Assembly: GCA_964448395.1 (NCBI GenBank)
Contig: CAYUWM010000016.1
Coordinates: forward strand, 1-29,248
Source of the DNA: CAYUWM01 sp964448395
GTDB taxonomy: Bacteria; Chloroflexota; Dehalococcoidia; E44-bin15
Length of the DNA stretch: 29,248 nucleotides
Direction: 5' to 3'
Shown: positions 1 to 8,617 of the stretch, in pieces
How the letters are laid out: every line of letters begins with the position of its first letter
How positions within the stretch are numbered: the stretch's first letter is position 1
Translations under genes and position numbers: made by a program
The notes under the pieces: model-generated
Seen by the model: only the letters and a program-made list of their open reading frames with translations
The model's database searches: none
What the model was told of the DNA's origin: nothing

Positions 1-2
1 CC

Positions 3-764
3 ACGCCTACCGCCACTGTTCCACCGCCAACACCCACAGCGACGCCCGTGCCTGCAACCGCCACGCCAACAGCAACTGCCGTGGCGCCCACGCCCACCCC
101 TACCGCCACCGCCGCCGCCAGCCCCCACATCTACTACGACCCGGCGCTGATGAGTTTCACCGCCACGGCGGGGAGCGCGGTTCAGCCGGAGAAGGTGCTG
201 CTCATCCGTAACGTGGGCTCGGGCAACTTGAGATGGACAGTGAGCGCCACCTTCCCCTGGATCGGCCTGTTCCCTGATACAGGGACTTGCTCCGCCGGGG
301 AGGTGGACACGGTCGCGGTGTGGGTCGACCCCGAAGGCCTCAGCGTGGGGACGCACACCGGTCAAATAATGATCTCATCCGTGGATGCCGATAACTCGCC
401 GCAGTGGGTATACCTGAGCCTGACCGTCAGCGAGCAGGCGGTATCGCCCACCGCCACGCCGAGAGCGACGCCGTCCGCCACACCGTCGGCCACAATGTCG
501 GCCTCCCCCACGCCATCGCCTACCCCCTCACCGGCGGAGGGAGGGGGAGGATTGCCGACGTGGGTCTGGCCGGTGGTCGGCGTGCTGGCCGTGCTGGTGC
601 TGGCGCTGGGAGTGCTGCTGCTGCACCCGGCCCGGCTGTGGGGCAGGCTCAGGGGCCTGTTCCCCCACGGCGGGGAGGAGGCAGCCGAGGGCCTCACCAC
701 AGAGGAGACCTACGAGGACGTCTACGGCGACGAGGGCGGAGAGCCGCCGGAAGAAGACGTTTAG
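3..764 (+). CDS. C-terminal part of a surface protein with BACON-like domain and membrane anchor (5' partial)
   Basis: The reading frame is open to the left edge of the window, so the true start lies outside. What is visible begins with a Pro/Thr/Ala-rich linker built from repeated TPTAT-like units. About 95 residues of a beta-sandwich follow, with BACON-like hallmarks: RNVGSGNLRW, a WIGLFPDTG segment, a GLSVGTHTGQI turn and a final VYLSLTV strand. A second Pro/Thr/Ser-rich linker follows, then one hydrophobic helix (LPTWVWPVVGVLAVLVLALG) and an acidic cytoplasmic tail rich in Glu and Asp. This layout fits an extracellular, cell-surface protein held by a C-terminal transmembrane helix. BACON-type domains are usually linked to carbohydrate or cell-surface binding, but no ligand can be named here. 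There is no sortase motif. serS starts 19 bases downstream on the same strand. The anchor is clear. The domain name is by pattern only. Confidence 0.7.
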   Translation, partial: TPTATVPPPTPTATPVPATATPTATAVAPTPTPTATAAASPHIYYDPALMSFTATAGSAVQPEKVLLIRNVGSGNLRWTVSATFPWIGLFPDTGTCSAGEVDTVAVWVDPEGLSVGTHTGQIMISSVDADNSPQWVYLSLTVSEQAVSPTATPRATPSATPSATMSASPTPSPTPSPAEGGGGLPTWVWPVVGVLAVLVLALGVLLLHPARLWGRLRGLFPHGGEEAAEGLTTEETYEDVYGDEGGEPPEEDV

Positions 765-783
765 CCGCCGCCGAAGAATACAG

Positions 784-2043
784 ATGCTCGATATCAAACT
801 CATCCGCGAGAACCCGGACTCGGTGCGCCAGGCGCTGGACCGCCGCCGCTCGGACTTCTCCATCGACGACGTGCTGAAGCTGGACGAGCAGCGCCGCAGC
901 CTGCTGGTCGATGTTGAGGGGCTGAAGGCGCGGCGCAACGATGTGAGTAAGGAGATCGGGCGCACCGGGGAGAAGCCGCCGCAGCTCCTTGAGGAGATGA
1001 GAAACATCGGTGAGCGCATCAAGGGGCTGGACCGGCAGGTGGAATCGGTCGAGGGGCAGCTCAACGACCTGCTGCTCCAGGTGCCCAATATCCCCCACGA
1101 CAGCGTGCCGCTGGGTGACGGCGGGGAGGACAACAAGACGGTGCGGGAGTGGGGCGAGATACGAAAATTCGATTTCACGCCCCGGCCCCACTGGGAGCTG
1201 GGCGAGTCGCTGGGCATCATCGACTTCGAACGCGGGGTCAAGCTCTCCGGCTCCCGCTTCTACGTGCTCAGGGACAAGGGGGCCCACCTGCAGCGCGCCC
1301 TGATATCGTTCATGCTCGACCTGCACACCGGGGAGCACGGATACACCGAGATGTACCCGCCGTTCATGGTCAAGCGGGAGTGCATGGTGGGCTCGGGCAA
1401 CCTGCCCAAGTTCGCCGATAACCTGTACCACGACGACGAGGACGATTTCTGGTTCCTGCCCACCGCCGAGGTGGCGCTGACCAACCTGCACCGCGACGAG
1501 ATAATCCCTCCCGGCGCCCTGCCCTTATATTATGTGGCGTACACCGCCTGCTTCCGCCGCGAGAAGATGTCGGCGGGCAAGGACACCAAGGGCATCAAGC
1601 GGGGGCACCAGTTCGACAAGGTGGAGCTGTACAAGTTCGCCGAACCCGATTCGTCGTACGACGAGCTGGAGAAGATGGTGGGCAACGCCGAAGAGGTGTG
1701 CCGCCGGCTGGGCATCCCCTACCGCGTGCTGGCGCTGTGCACCGGCGACCTCGGCTTCGCCTCCACCAAGTCGTACGATATCGAGATGTGGGCCCCCGGC
1801 TGCGGCGAGTGGCTGGAGGTCAGCTCCTGCTCCAACTGCGGCGATTTTCAGGCGCGGCGGGCCAACATCCGCTACCGCCCCGAGGAGGGGGACAAACCCC
1901 GCTTCGTCCACACCCTGAACGGCTCCGGCCTGGCGCTGCCCCGCGTGCTCATCTCGCTGCTGGAGAACTGCCAGCAGGCAGACGGCAGCGTGGTGGTGCC
2001 GGAGGCGCTGCGCCCCTACACCGGGTTCGAAGTGATAGAATAG
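784..2043 (+). CDS. serS: Seryl-tRNA synthetase
   Basis: This is a class II aminoacyl-tRNA synthetase that charges tRNA-Ser with serine in the cytoplasm. At 419 residues it has the normal bacterial length. Residues 1-105 form the Lys/Arg/Glu-rich antiparallel coiled coil that grips the tRNA long arm. The catalytic domain shows the TAE serine-pocket motif (227-229), motif 2 around 256-278 (CFRREKMSAGKDTKGIKRGH) and motif 3 around 378-394 with LNGSGLALPRVLISLLE. The C-terminus ends in the usual VPEALRPYTGFEVI. The start ATG at 784 gives the typical MLDIKLIREN opening. The gene is on the same strand as the preceding surface-protein gene and the following kor genes. Codon use is strongly GC-biased, like kor and unlike the genes after 4.8 kb. 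No anomaly is seen. Confidence 0.98.
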   Translation: MLDIKLIRENPDSVRQALDRRRSDFSIDDVLKLDEQRRSLLVDVEGLKARRNDVSKEIGRTGEKPPQLLEEMRNIGERIKGLDRQVESVEGQLNDLLLQVPNIPHDSVPLGDGGEDNKTVREWGEIRKFDFTPRPHWELGESLGIIDFERGVKLSGSRFYVLRDKGAHLQRALISFMLDLHTGEHGYTEMYPPFMVKRECMVGSGNLPKFADNLYHDDEDDFWFLPTAEVALTNLHRDEIIPPGALPLYYVAYTACFRREKMSAGKDTKGIKRGHQFDKVELYKFAEPDSSYDELEKMVGNAEEVCRRLGIPYRVLALCTGDLGFASTKSYDIEMWAPGCGEWLEVSSCSNCGDFQARRANIRYRPEEGDKPRFVHTLNGSGLALPRVLISLLENCQQADGSVVVPEALRPYTGFEVIE

Positions 2044-2122
2044 GGCTGCATCTTTAAATCGAGGTTTGGCGGGGCCCGTGATAACGCGACGAGCGGCCGT
2101 CGCTTGTCGTAAAAGGTTTGTT

Positions 2123-3832
2123 ATGAGAGCAAGTGTAACCCTGGGCATCGTTGGCGCCGGTGGCCACGGGATCGTGGCGATGGGCAGCCTGCTGCAGCGT
2201 ATCGCCGCCTCACAGGGGTATTTCAGCCGCATGCCGCGGTACTACACCGCCCAGATCAGGGGCGGCGGCTCGGCGGTCAGGCTGAGCCTGGACGCGAGGC
2301 GGCTCTCACTCCCCGGGGACGTGCTGGACCTGCTGGTGTGCTTCTCCTGGGAGAAATACCTGGAGTTCGAGTCGGAGTTGACGCTGGGCGCCGACACCGT
2401 GGTGATCTACGAGGACGACCCCCCGTCGGGTTTGAAGCTGCCCCAGAACAGCTTCAAGATCGGCCTTTCCCGCATCAGCCAGGAGGAGACCGGCTCGGAC
2501 CGCAACATGAACCTGGTGGCGCTGGGCCTGCTGAGCCGCATGCTGTCATTCGACAGGGAGCGGATGGCCCCAGTCATCGAGGAGGACACGGCGCTCCAGC
2601 TGCTGAAGGAGAACATCGTCGCCCTGGACATCGGCGAGAACATCTTCGCCGGGCTGTCGTTCCCGGACCTGGCGCTGGAGCCGGCGCGGGATGCATCCCC
2701 CAAGGCCGTCATCCACGGCAATAATGCCATGGCGCGGGCGGCGATCCGCGCCGGGTGCAAGGCCTATTTCGGCTACCCCATTACCCCTGCAGCCGAGGTG
2801 ATGCAGGATATGCTGGAGGGGCTGTTCTATGAGAAGGGTGTTTTCGTGCAGGCGGAGGACGAGATAGCCGCCGCCGGGATGGCCATCGGGGCCTCTTTCG
2901 TCGGGGTGAAATCGCTCACCGGCACCAGCGGCCCGGGCTTCGACCTGATGACTGAGAGCCTCGGGCTGGCGTCGGCGGCCGAGATACCGCTGGTGGTGAT
3001 AGACGTGCAGCGCTGCGGGCCCTCCACCGGCATCCCCTCCAAGTCGGAGCAGTCGGACCTGGATCACGCGATATACGGCGGGCACGGGGAAGCCCCGCGG
3101 GTGGTGCTGGCGCCTTACGATATAGAAGGCTGTTACCGGCTGGTCATCGAGGGCTTCAACATAGCCGAGGGGTTCCAGACGCCGGTGATACTCCTCTCCG
3201 ACCAGTGGCTGGGGCAGACGTTCGTGGCGGTGGACGCCGGCTTTATGGAGAACGCCTACAAGTTGGTCGAAAGGAAGAGGCCTGCCGAGCAAGACGCTGA
3301 CGGCTATCTGCGTTACCGTGTGACCGAAGACCTCATATCGCCGATGGCGTCCGCCGGCGATGAGGGTTTCACCTACCGCACCACCGGGCTGACCCATGAC
3401 CAGAGGGGCGCCCCCGCCTTCGACTTCGAGACCCATCAGTCCCTGCACGAAAAGAGATGGAACAAGCTGGCGCCGCTGCGGGGGAGGGGTGATCTGGTCA
3501 AGGTCTTCGGGAGTAAGAAGGCGAGGAAAGGGATAGTGACCTGGGGCTCCTCCGCGCCCTTTGTTCTGGAAACCGTGGAGGAACTAGGCGTGCAAAACAG
3601 GGTAAAGGTGTGCATCCCCGAGCTTATTCATCCCCTGCCGGATAAGGTGGTGGAGTTTGTCCAGTCTCTGGACAGGCTGCTGGTGGTCGAGATGAACTAT
3701 TCGGGACAGCTTCACCGCTACCTGCGTTCGCAGTTAGACCTACCCGGAGACTCGAAGGCATACTGCAGAGCGGGGGGCAAGCCCTTCAGCCGGGGGGAGC
3801 TGGCGGATGTGATCAAGGGGGTGGCAGCATGA
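2123..3832 (+). CDS. korA: 2-oxoacid:ferredoxin oxidoreductase, fused gamma-alpha subunit
   Basis: This is the large subunit of a thiamine-diphosphate enzyme that oxidatively decarboxylates a 2-oxoacid (2-oxoglutarate, pyruvate or a branched-chain type) to the acyl-CoA and reduces ferredoxin. With ATG at 2123 the protein has 569 residues. The gamma domain is at about 1-190, with GIVGAGGHGIVAMGSL at the start and IRGGGSAVRLS. The alpha pyrimidine-binding domain follows, with GYPITPAAEVM (217-227), EDEIAAAGMAIGAS, TGTSGPGFDLM (266-276) and QRCGPSTG (296-303). Domain II fills the rest. The reading frame extends upstream to a TTG at 2066. ATG 2123 is preferred because AAAAGG lies just upstream and because the protein then begins at the first beta strand. 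Its stop overlaps the korB start by four bases (ATGA), so the two are translationally coupled. The exact 2-oxoacid cannot be read from the sequence. Confidence 0.9.
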   Translation: MRASVTLGIVGAGGHGIVAMGSLLQRIAASQGYFSRMPRYYTAQIRGGGSAVRLSLDARRLSLPGDVLDLLVCFSWEKYLEFESELTLGADTVVIYEDDPPSGLKLPQNSFKIGLSRISQEETGSDRNMNLVALGLLSRMLSFDRERMAPVIEEDTALQLLKENIVALDIGENIFAGLSFPDLALEPARDASPKAVIHGNNAMARAAIRAGCKAYFGYPITPAAEVMQDMLEGLFYEKGVFVQAEDEIAAAGMAIGASFVGVKSLTGTSGPGFDLMTESLGLASAAEIPLVVIDVQRCGPSTGIPSKSEQSDLDHAIYGGHGEAPRVVLAPYDIEGCYRLVIEGFNIAEGFQTPVILLSDQWLGQTFVAVDAGFMENAYKLVERKRPAEQDADGYLRYRVTEDLISPMASAGDEGFTYRTTGLTHDQRGAPAFDFETHQSLHEKRWNKLAPLRGRGDLVKVFGSKKARKGIVTWGSSAPFVLETVEELGVQNRVKVCIPELIHPLPDKVVEFVQSLDRLLVVEMNYSGQLHRYLRSQLDLPGDSKAYCRAGGKPFSRGELADVIKGVAA

Positions 3833-4665
3833 CGAAGGCTAGTGAATACAGAACGGCGGTCAAGCCGATATGGTGCTCCGGCTGCGGCAATTTCGGCACG
3901 CTCACCGCTCTGACCAAGAGGGTGCTGCCCAAGCTGGGGGTGCCCGCACATCAGACCCTGGTCGTATCCGGGATCGGCTGTTCGTCGCGGCTGCCGGCTT
4001 ACGTGAATACCTACGGTTTCAACAGCATCCACGGCCGCGCCGTGCCCATCGCGCAGGGGGCGAAACTGGCCAGGCCCGAGTTGACGGTTCTGGTGGTGGG
4101 GGGTGACGGCGATTTCTTCAGCATCGGGGCGGGGCACCTGCCCCACGTGGTGAGGAGGAACGCGGATATCACCTGTATAATGATTAATAACTTCATATAC
4201 GCCTTGACCAAGGGGCAGGTCAGCCCTACCACCCCCAATGTGAGGCGCGGTGAGGGGGTATTCCTGTCCCACGAGTACTACCCGCCGGTGGACCCCCTGC
4301 TGGATATGGTCAGCTACAGCGCATCCACCCGGGCAAGCTTCATCGCTCAGGGCATAGCCACCGACGTGGCGCATCTGGAATGGCTCCTTCAGGAAGGAAT
4401 AGAACATAAAGGGTTCTCTTTTATCACGGTGTTGAGTCCGTGCGTCACCTACAACCCGCAGTGGCTCTTTGAGATAATCAGGGAGCGGGCTTTCTACCTG
4501 CGGGATGCGGAACCGGTGTCGTTGCCGGAGTCGTCCCCGGAAAGGCCCTGGCTCCACGATCCCGGCGATATCAGCCTGGCATTCAAGCTGGCTCAGGTGC
4601 CGCTTCTGGAGCAGCCGCTGCTGGGCGTATTCTTCCGCGGCAAATCGGAAAAACCGATTGAGTGA
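3829..4665 (+). CDS. korB: 2-oxoacid:ferredoxin oxidoreductase, beta subunit
   Basis: This is the thiamine-diphosphate and iron-sulfur subunit that partners the fused gamma-alpha protein encoded just upstream. The 278-residue product carries WCSGCG with Cys16 and Cys19, then Cys51 in SGIGCSSR and Cys205 in LSPCVTYN. This is the four-cysteine pattern that holds the single [4Fe-4S] cluster in two-subunit 2-oxoacid:ferredoxin oxidoreductases. The diphosphate/Mg site is GGDGDFFSIG (91-100), followed by the Asn-Asn pair at 120-121. No separate ferredoxin-type delta subunit gene is present, as expected for the two-gene type. It is the last gene of the GC-rich left block. Downstream DNA becomes AT-richer and the next gene is on the other strand. 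Confidence 0.93.
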   Translation: MTKASEYRTAVKPIWCSGCGNFGTLTALTKRVLPKLGVPAHQTLVVSGIGCSSRLPAYVNTYGFNSIHGRAVPIAQGAKLARPELTVLVVGGDGDFFSIGAGHLPHVVRRNADITCIMINNFIYALTKGQVSPTTPNVRRGEGVFLSHEYYPPVDPLLDMVSYSASTRASFIAQGIATDVAHLEWLLQEGIEHKGFSFITVLSPCVTYNPQWLFEIIRERAFYLRDAEPVSLPESSPERPWLHDPGDISLAFKLAQVPLLEQPLLGVFFRGKSEKPIE

Positions 4666-4707
4666 ACGATAAGGAATAATATTCAACCGATTTAGCAAAT
4701 TTCGAAA

Positions 4708-4727
4708 TTATGAGTTCAACCTCATAA
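4708..4727 (+). terminator. Small inverted repeat between convergent korB and glgP (weak terminator candidate)
   Basis: TTATGAG and CTCATAA form a perfect 7-bp stem around a six-base loop, 43 bases after the korB stop and about 97 bases past the glgP stop on the other strand. The stem is AT-rich and no T-run follows on either strand, so it would be a weak intrinsic terminator at best. A 12-bp palindrome (AATTTCGAAATT, 4698-4709) abuts it. The role is inferred only from its place between convergent genes. Confidence 0.3.
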
Positions 4728-4823
4728 GCTAGAATCACCCCATCGGTGACACGAACTTAAAGTAAAGATAGTACAATAATTGGGAGCAGGTTATAAACCG
4801 AGGTGCGTGAGACGCTTCAGAAA

Positions 4824-6962
4824 TTACCGGTTCAATTCATCCACAGACATGTACATACGCTCGATATATTCCTTTAACATTCGCCTGGAGCAGAAAACGG
4901 GGGCAACCGAGCGGATGGCTTCTTTAGCCAGGTTAATCCATCCGCGTGGCAAACCGCTATCGTCTCGAGTGTAATAAAGCGGTACAATCTTTTCTTCCAG
5001 CAGACGGTATAAAGATTCAGCGTCCGCCTCGTCCTCCGTGCCTGAGCAGGCGCCTTCCGGGCCATCGCCGATTGCCCACCCATTCGCGCCATTGTAACCC
5101 TCATTCCACCAACCATCGAGAACACTCACGTTCGGCACGCCGTTCATGGAAGCCTTCATGCCGCTCGTTCCACAAGCCTCTAACAGGCGGCGGGGTGTGT
5201 TCAATAAGATATCTACCCCCTGCGTCAAATAACGTGCCATGTGCATATCATAGTCTTCAACAAACGCTATGCGGCCTCTGAACTTGTGCTCCATGGCTGC
5301 CGAATATACCTGCTGCAGCAATTCCTTTGACGGCGAATCGGCAGGGTGGGATTTGCCGGCGAAGATCACCTGCACCGGCCGCCACTGGTCGGTAAGAATG
5401 CGTTCTAGGATTTCCATATCACGGAGTATCAATGACGGTCGCTTATAACTCGCGAAACGGCGAAAGAAACCTATAGTCAATGCTTCTGGATGCAGCAGGG
5501 CACCCATGGCGACCACCTGCCGCGGCGCGATGCTGCCGTCCGTCCACTGGCTGCGAACCCTCTCTCTTATAGCGCTCATCAGCTTACTCTTTAAATACTG
5601 CCTCACCGCCCAGAACTCCTCATCAGGTATCTCATTTACCAGCCGCCACAGCTCAGGGTTATCGTGGCGATTCATCCAATCCTTTCCAAGATACCTGTCA
5701 TACAGCTGCACCAGTTCAGGGGCTATCCATGTAGGCAGATGAACACCGTTGGTTACGTGGGAAATAGGGACATCGTCCTCTGCAAGATTCGGCCACAGAT
5801 TATGCCACATCCTCCGCGCCACCCCACCATGGAGCGCGCTGACCGCGTTACGATGTTCAGCAGTCTTAAGCGCGAAAATAGTCATGTTGAAAGGCTGATC
5901 GTCAGAGTCGGCATTTTGTCCCATGACCATAAGCGTCTCCATGCTGATCCCCATAGTCTGCAGATAATCGGACAGGTACTTGTGAACGAGTTCGGCCGAA
6001 AAAACATCATGCCCCGCAGGCAGCGGAGTGTGCGTTGTAAAAACAGTGGTCGCCTGCACCTTGCGTATCGCTTGATCCAAGGGTATGCCCTTTGCTGTTT
6101 CTTCCCTGATGCGCTCCAGCATCATGAAAGCGGCATGACCTTCATTGGCATGCCACACCGCCGGCTGGATCCCCAGCGCTCGCAAAATGCGCACGCCGCC
6201 GATGCCCAGCACTATTTCCTGTCGGATACGCACATCCATATCTGCGGCATAAAGATGGTTCGCCAGCTGGCGGTCATCGATGCTATTCTCCTCCAGATTC
6301 GTATCAACCAGGTAGATATTTACGCAGCCTACGCTGACGCGCCATGCCCCGATAGCTACAGTAGTCTCCCCCAGACTAACGTTACTCAACACCCCTTTGC
6401 CTTCCGCCGTTAGTACTCTGTTTATTGGAGACTTAGTAAAGTCCAAGTCCTCGCGTATTTCCTCCTGCCATCCATCTGGAGTGATATGTTGCCTGAATAA
6501 ACCCTGCGGGTGCATCAGCCCTATTCCAACAAGCGGCAGCCCCAGGTCGCTGGCTTCCTTACAGGTGTCTCCTGCCAGTATTCCCAGACCCCCAGCGTAG
6601 ATTGGAAGTGAATTGTGGATGGCGAACTCCGCTGAAAAATAGGCAACAGGTCCCGTCAACTGAGAGTAGCCTTGCCCGGCAAACCGGCTCTTACAATTCG
6701 AAGTGTATTGGTCAAAGGCGGACATCACAGAATCGTACAGGGCTAGAAAAGACGCGTCTTTCGCAGCGTTGTCGAGTTTCTGGGGTAGAATCTCGCGCAA
6801 CTGCCTCACCGGATTATGACCGCTGATCCGCCACAAGCGGTAGTCGAGCGTGCGGAACAACTCTCGCGCCTGAACATTCCAGCTCCACCATAGATTGTGA
6901 GCCAGCTCGTCCAGCCGGCCGATACGTTCAGGCAGCAGCGGGTCGATCCCTTGATGCAACAT
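4824..6962 (-). CDS. glgP: Alpha-glucan (glycogen/maltodextrin) phosphorylase, GT35
   Basis: This enzyme releases glucose-1-phosphate from the non-reducing ends of alpha-1,4-glucans using phosphate and pyridoxal phosphate. The 712-residue protein is of the shorter bacterial/archaeal GlgP type. It starts with a RIGRLDELAHNLWWSWN segment and contains AYFSAEFAIHNSLPIYAGGLGILAGD, WHANEGHAAF, THTPLPAGHD and the phosphate-site region FFRRFASYKR. The PLP lysine is Lys603 in EACGTSGMKASMNG, followed by DGWWNEGYNGANGW. ATG 6962 fits the family start. The gene has its own promoter-like sequence at 7030-7035 with an inverted repeat at the predicted transcription start. It lies 126 bases downstream of the GNAT gene on the same strand, separated by a hairpin. 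It would feed glucose-1-phosphate from the glucans handled by the GH57 enzymes in this block. Confidence 0.96.
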   Translation of the reverse strand: MLHQGIDPLLPERIGRLDELAHNLWWSWNVQARELFRTLDYRLWRISGHNPVRQLREILPQKLDNAAKDASFLALYDSVMSAFDQYTSNCKSRFAGQGYSQLTGPVAYFSAEFAIHNSLPIYAGGLGILAGDTCKEASDLGLPLVGIGLMHPQGLFRQHITPDGWQEEIREDLDFTKSPINRVLTAEGKGVLSNVSLGETTVAIGAWRVSVGCVNIYLVDTNLEENSIDDRQLANHLYAADMDVRIRQEIVLGIGGVRILRALGIQPAVWHANEGHAAFMMLERIREETAKGIPLDQAIRKVQATTVFTTHTPLPAGHDVFSAELVHKYLSDYLQTMGISMETLMVMGQNADSDDQPFNMTIFALKTAEHRNAVSALHGGVARRMWHNLWPNLAEDDVPISHVTNGVHLPTWIAPELVQLYDRYLGKDWMNRHDNPELWRLVNEIPDEEFWAVRQYLKSKLMSAIRERVRSQWTDGSIAPRQVVAMGALLHPEALTIGFFRRFASYKRPSLILRDMEILERILTDQWRPVQVIFAGKSHPADSPSKELLQQVYSAAMEHKFRGRIAFVEDYDMHMARYLTQGVDILLNTPRRLLEACGTSGMKASMNGVPNVSVLDGWWNEGYNGANGWAIGDGPEGACSGTEDEADAESLYRLLEEKIVPLYYTRDDSGLPRGWINLAKEAIRSVAPVFCSRRMLKEYIERMYMSVDELNR

Positions 6963-7001
6963 AGCACTACAACAGCTGAATCAATGTTATTTAACACAAC
7001 G

Positions 7002-7023
7002 GCGAACATTTTTGTATGTTCGC
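7002..7023. promoter_or_regulatory. 8-bp inverted repeat at the predicted glgP transcription start (operator candidate)
   Basis: GCGAACAT and ATGTTCGC are perfect inverted arms separated by six bases. On the minus strand the repeat begins about at the predicted start site given by the -10 box at 7030-7035, so a bound protein would block glgP transcription. Alternatively it is an RNA hairpin at the 5' end of the transcript. It is not a standard LexA box, because the spacing between the GAAC/GTTC halves is too long. Confidence 0.4.
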
Positions 7024-7029
7024 GCTTAC

Positions 7030-7035
7030 ATTATA
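7030..7035 (-). promoter_or_regulatory. -10 box of glgP promoter
   Basis: Read on the minus strand this is TATAAT, an exact match to the primary-sigma -10 consensus, about 68 bases before the glgP ATG. No good -35 box is found at 16-18 bases. The upstream DNA at that distance overlaps the hairpin at 7055-7082. Confidence 0.4.
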
Positions 7036-7054
7036 ATAGCACATGCTGTGCCAG

Positions 7055-7082
7055 GTTGAAATCATTAAGTTCTGATTTCAAC
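7055..7082 (-). terminator. 10-bp perfect stem-loop just after the GNAT gene
   Basis: GTTGAAATCA and TGATTTCAAC form a perfect 10-bp stem around an eight-base loop. On the minus strand the hairpin starts six bases after the stop codon of the GNAT gene that closes the beta-amino-acid operon, so it probably terminates or protects the 3' end of that mRNA. No T-run follows, which leaves intrinsic termination uncertain. It also separates that operon from glgP. Confidence 0.45.
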
Positions 7083-7088
7083 GTCTCG

Positions 7089-7616
7089 CTAGCGACAAGA
7101 TACTTCACTGCTTGGTTCACATTGAATACCATCGGGTTTCTGCAAACGTTTCACAAATATCATCTTGTCATCTCCGGGGGCATAGAAGTCAGCCACCCGG
7201 CAAACAGGCTGATAACCCCGAGAACTGTGGAAATGCCTCGTTGCCTCATATTCGGGTTTAGAGGATGTCTCGATGACGGCCAGCCTCCCGCGTGATTGGC
7301 GAATCTGACATTCGGCCGATTCCCACAGCGCTTTACCCACCCCCTTTCCCCGCCACCTCCGGGCTACTGCCGCCCAGTACAGGTCCCAGGTCCCTTCGGT
7401 AAGCGGTGTCGGCCCGTAGCAAATATATCCCACGACTTTAGACGCAGACACTGCCACCAGGATCTGGTACCCCAATCCGGAAGGGTCGCCAAGGTAGCTG
7501 TCAATGACCTCCTCGGCCACAGTTACTTCTTCCGGCTTGAACTCCGGCGTGTTCCGCAACACCGTCATAATAACCGGTTTGTCTTGAACTGTCATCGGCC
7601 TGATACCGAGCTTCAT
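7089..7616 (-). CDS. GNAT-family N-acetyltransferase
   Basis: This 175-residue protein belongs to the acetyl-CoA-dependent GNAT superfamily. The acetyl-CoA pyrophosphate loop is visible as RRWRGKGVGKALWE, after the beta strand WDLYWAAVA. The C-terminal HFHSSRGYQPVCRVADFY matches the usual substrate-side end of the fold. Its ATG overlaps the stop of the preceding ATP-grasp gene by four bases (ATGA), so the two are translationally coupled. It is the last gene of the KamA/ATP-grasp/ATP-grasp/GNAT string. In the known AblA/AblB pathway a GNAT enzyme acetylates beta-lysine made by a KamA-type aminomutase. By context this protein may acetylate a beta-amino acid or a peptide made by the ATP-grasp enzymes. 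Residue-level proof of that substrate is not available. Confidence 0.85.
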   Translation of the reverse strand: MKLGIRPMTVQDKPVIMTVLRNTPEFKPEEVTVAEEVIDSYLGDPSGLGYQILVAVSASKVVGYICYGPTPLTEGTWDLYWAAVARRWRGKGVGKALWESAECQIRQSRGRLAVIETSSKPEYEATRHFHSSRGYQPVCRVADFYAPGDDKMIFVKRLQKPDGIQCEPSSEVSCR

Positions 7617-8617
7617 TGCTCCATCCCGTCCAATGCGAGGAGTACGATTCGCTCGATGAATTCATTGTAAGTCATACCGGCGGCTCGAGCCTGACGTGCT
7701 GCACCGGCATCAGGTGATATATCCGGATTGGGATTGACTTCTATAACCTTTAAGCGCCCCGCTGCATCCATGCGCAGGTCCACCCTGGCATAACCCGCAC
7801 ATCCCAGTACACTGAAGGCAGTCACAACGACATACTCGATGCGCTCACGTTCTTCGGTTCCTAACTCAGCCGGGCAAATTACCTCTGAGCACTGGTAATA
7901 TGTGCTTTCAGGCTCCCATTTTGCAGAATAGGTCAGGATATGCGGCATCCCTGCAGGCAGGGAATATGCTATCTCTGATATGGGGAGTACTTCCAGCTTG
8001 GTGTTGCCTAATACCGTTGCGTTGAATTCGCGACCCTCGACATATTCTTCAACCAGCGTCCACCCTTCATAGAGATGGCATATCCTCTTCACTTGACGCT
8101 CTAAAGAACGCGGACCGTTTACCACGCTATCCTCCGTTATGCCATGGCTCGCATCCTCAGAGTTCGGCTTGACTATACACGGAAAGCTGAGAGCAAACGA
8201 CGATATGCTTTCGCTATTTAATAGCTGGTATCTCGGTGACTCCACCCCCACAGCTGCCAGTAGCAATTTTGACTTCGCTTTGTGCAGAGCTAATAAGATA
8301 GCATCCGCCTTGCAGCCGGTGTGCCGTAACCCCAGTCCTGATACAATACTGGCCACATGCGCTTCTGTCTCCGGACTGCCATCGAAACCCTCAAACAGGT
8401 TGAATACTACATCGGCGTCCAATCGTCCTAGCTGTTCCCGCACTCGCTCCAGCGGCGGTATCAACGGGACCCGGGTAACGCTATATCCCAATTCACTCAA
8501 CGCCTGATGAACGGCATCTACTTCTTTGAGTACGCCGAGCACCGCCACTTTTTCACCGATGGCTGCATAGCGGTCAGGGGCCGGCTCGTTGTAGATGATC
8601 GCTATCTTTGGACGCAC
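7613..8617 (-). CDS. ATP-grasp ligase, D-Ala-D-Ala ligase-like (second of pair)
   Basis: This 334-residue protein has the three-part D-alanine-D-alanine ligase-like fold: an N-terminal preATP-grasp domain (KIAIIYNEP) and an ATP-grasp core with IVKPNSEDASHGI (148-160), LVEEYVEGREF, ARVDLRMD (277-284) and the metal-binding EVNPNPDISP (293-302). Enzymes of this type join two amino acids or an amino acid and a carboxylate through an acyl-phosphate. The EDASHGI glycine loop and EVNPNPDISP differ from true Ddl enzymes (GSSVG, EVNTxPG), so cell-wall D-Ala-D-Ala synthesis is unlikely. The start is GTG at 8617 with AGAGG upstream. It overlaps the previous ATP-grasp gene by 16 bases and the GNAT gene by four. 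The substrate is unknown. Context points to a beta-amino acid. Confidence 0.85.
   Translation of the reverse strand: MRPKIAIIYNEPAPDRYAAIGEKVAVLGVLKEVDAVHQALSELGYSVTRVPLIPPLERVREQLGRLDADVVFNLFEGFDGSPETEAHVASIVSGLGLRHTGCKADAILLALHKAKSKLLLAAVGVESPRYQLLNSESISSFALSFPCIVKPNSEDASHGITEDSVVNGPRSLERQVKRICHLYEGWTLVEEYVEGREFNATVLGNTKLEVLPISEIAYSLPAGMPHILTYSAKWEPESTYYQCSEVICPAELGTEERERIEYVVVTAFSVLGCAGYARVDLRMDAAGRLKVIEVNPNPDISPDAGAARQARAAGMTYNEFIERIVLLALDGMEQ

Noticed and set aside
528..1491. Long minus-strand open frames opposite the surface protein and serS
   Set aside because: They lie opposite strongly supported genes in GC-rich DNA, where stop codons are rare, and their proteins are Pro/Arg/Ser-rich with no domain.
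2546..4698. Minus-strand frames of about 300 residues opposite korA and korB
   Set aside because: They are shadows of the clear korA/korB frames and have low-complexity His/Gly/Arg composition.
5664..6413. A 249-residue plus-strand frame opposite glgP
   Set aside because: The glgP frame has all catalytic motifs here. The opposite frame shows no domain or ribosome site.
7002..7023. LexA/SOS box in front of glgP
   Set aside because: The GAAC and GTTC halves are too far apart for the Gram-positive-type box, and glgP is not an SOS gene.
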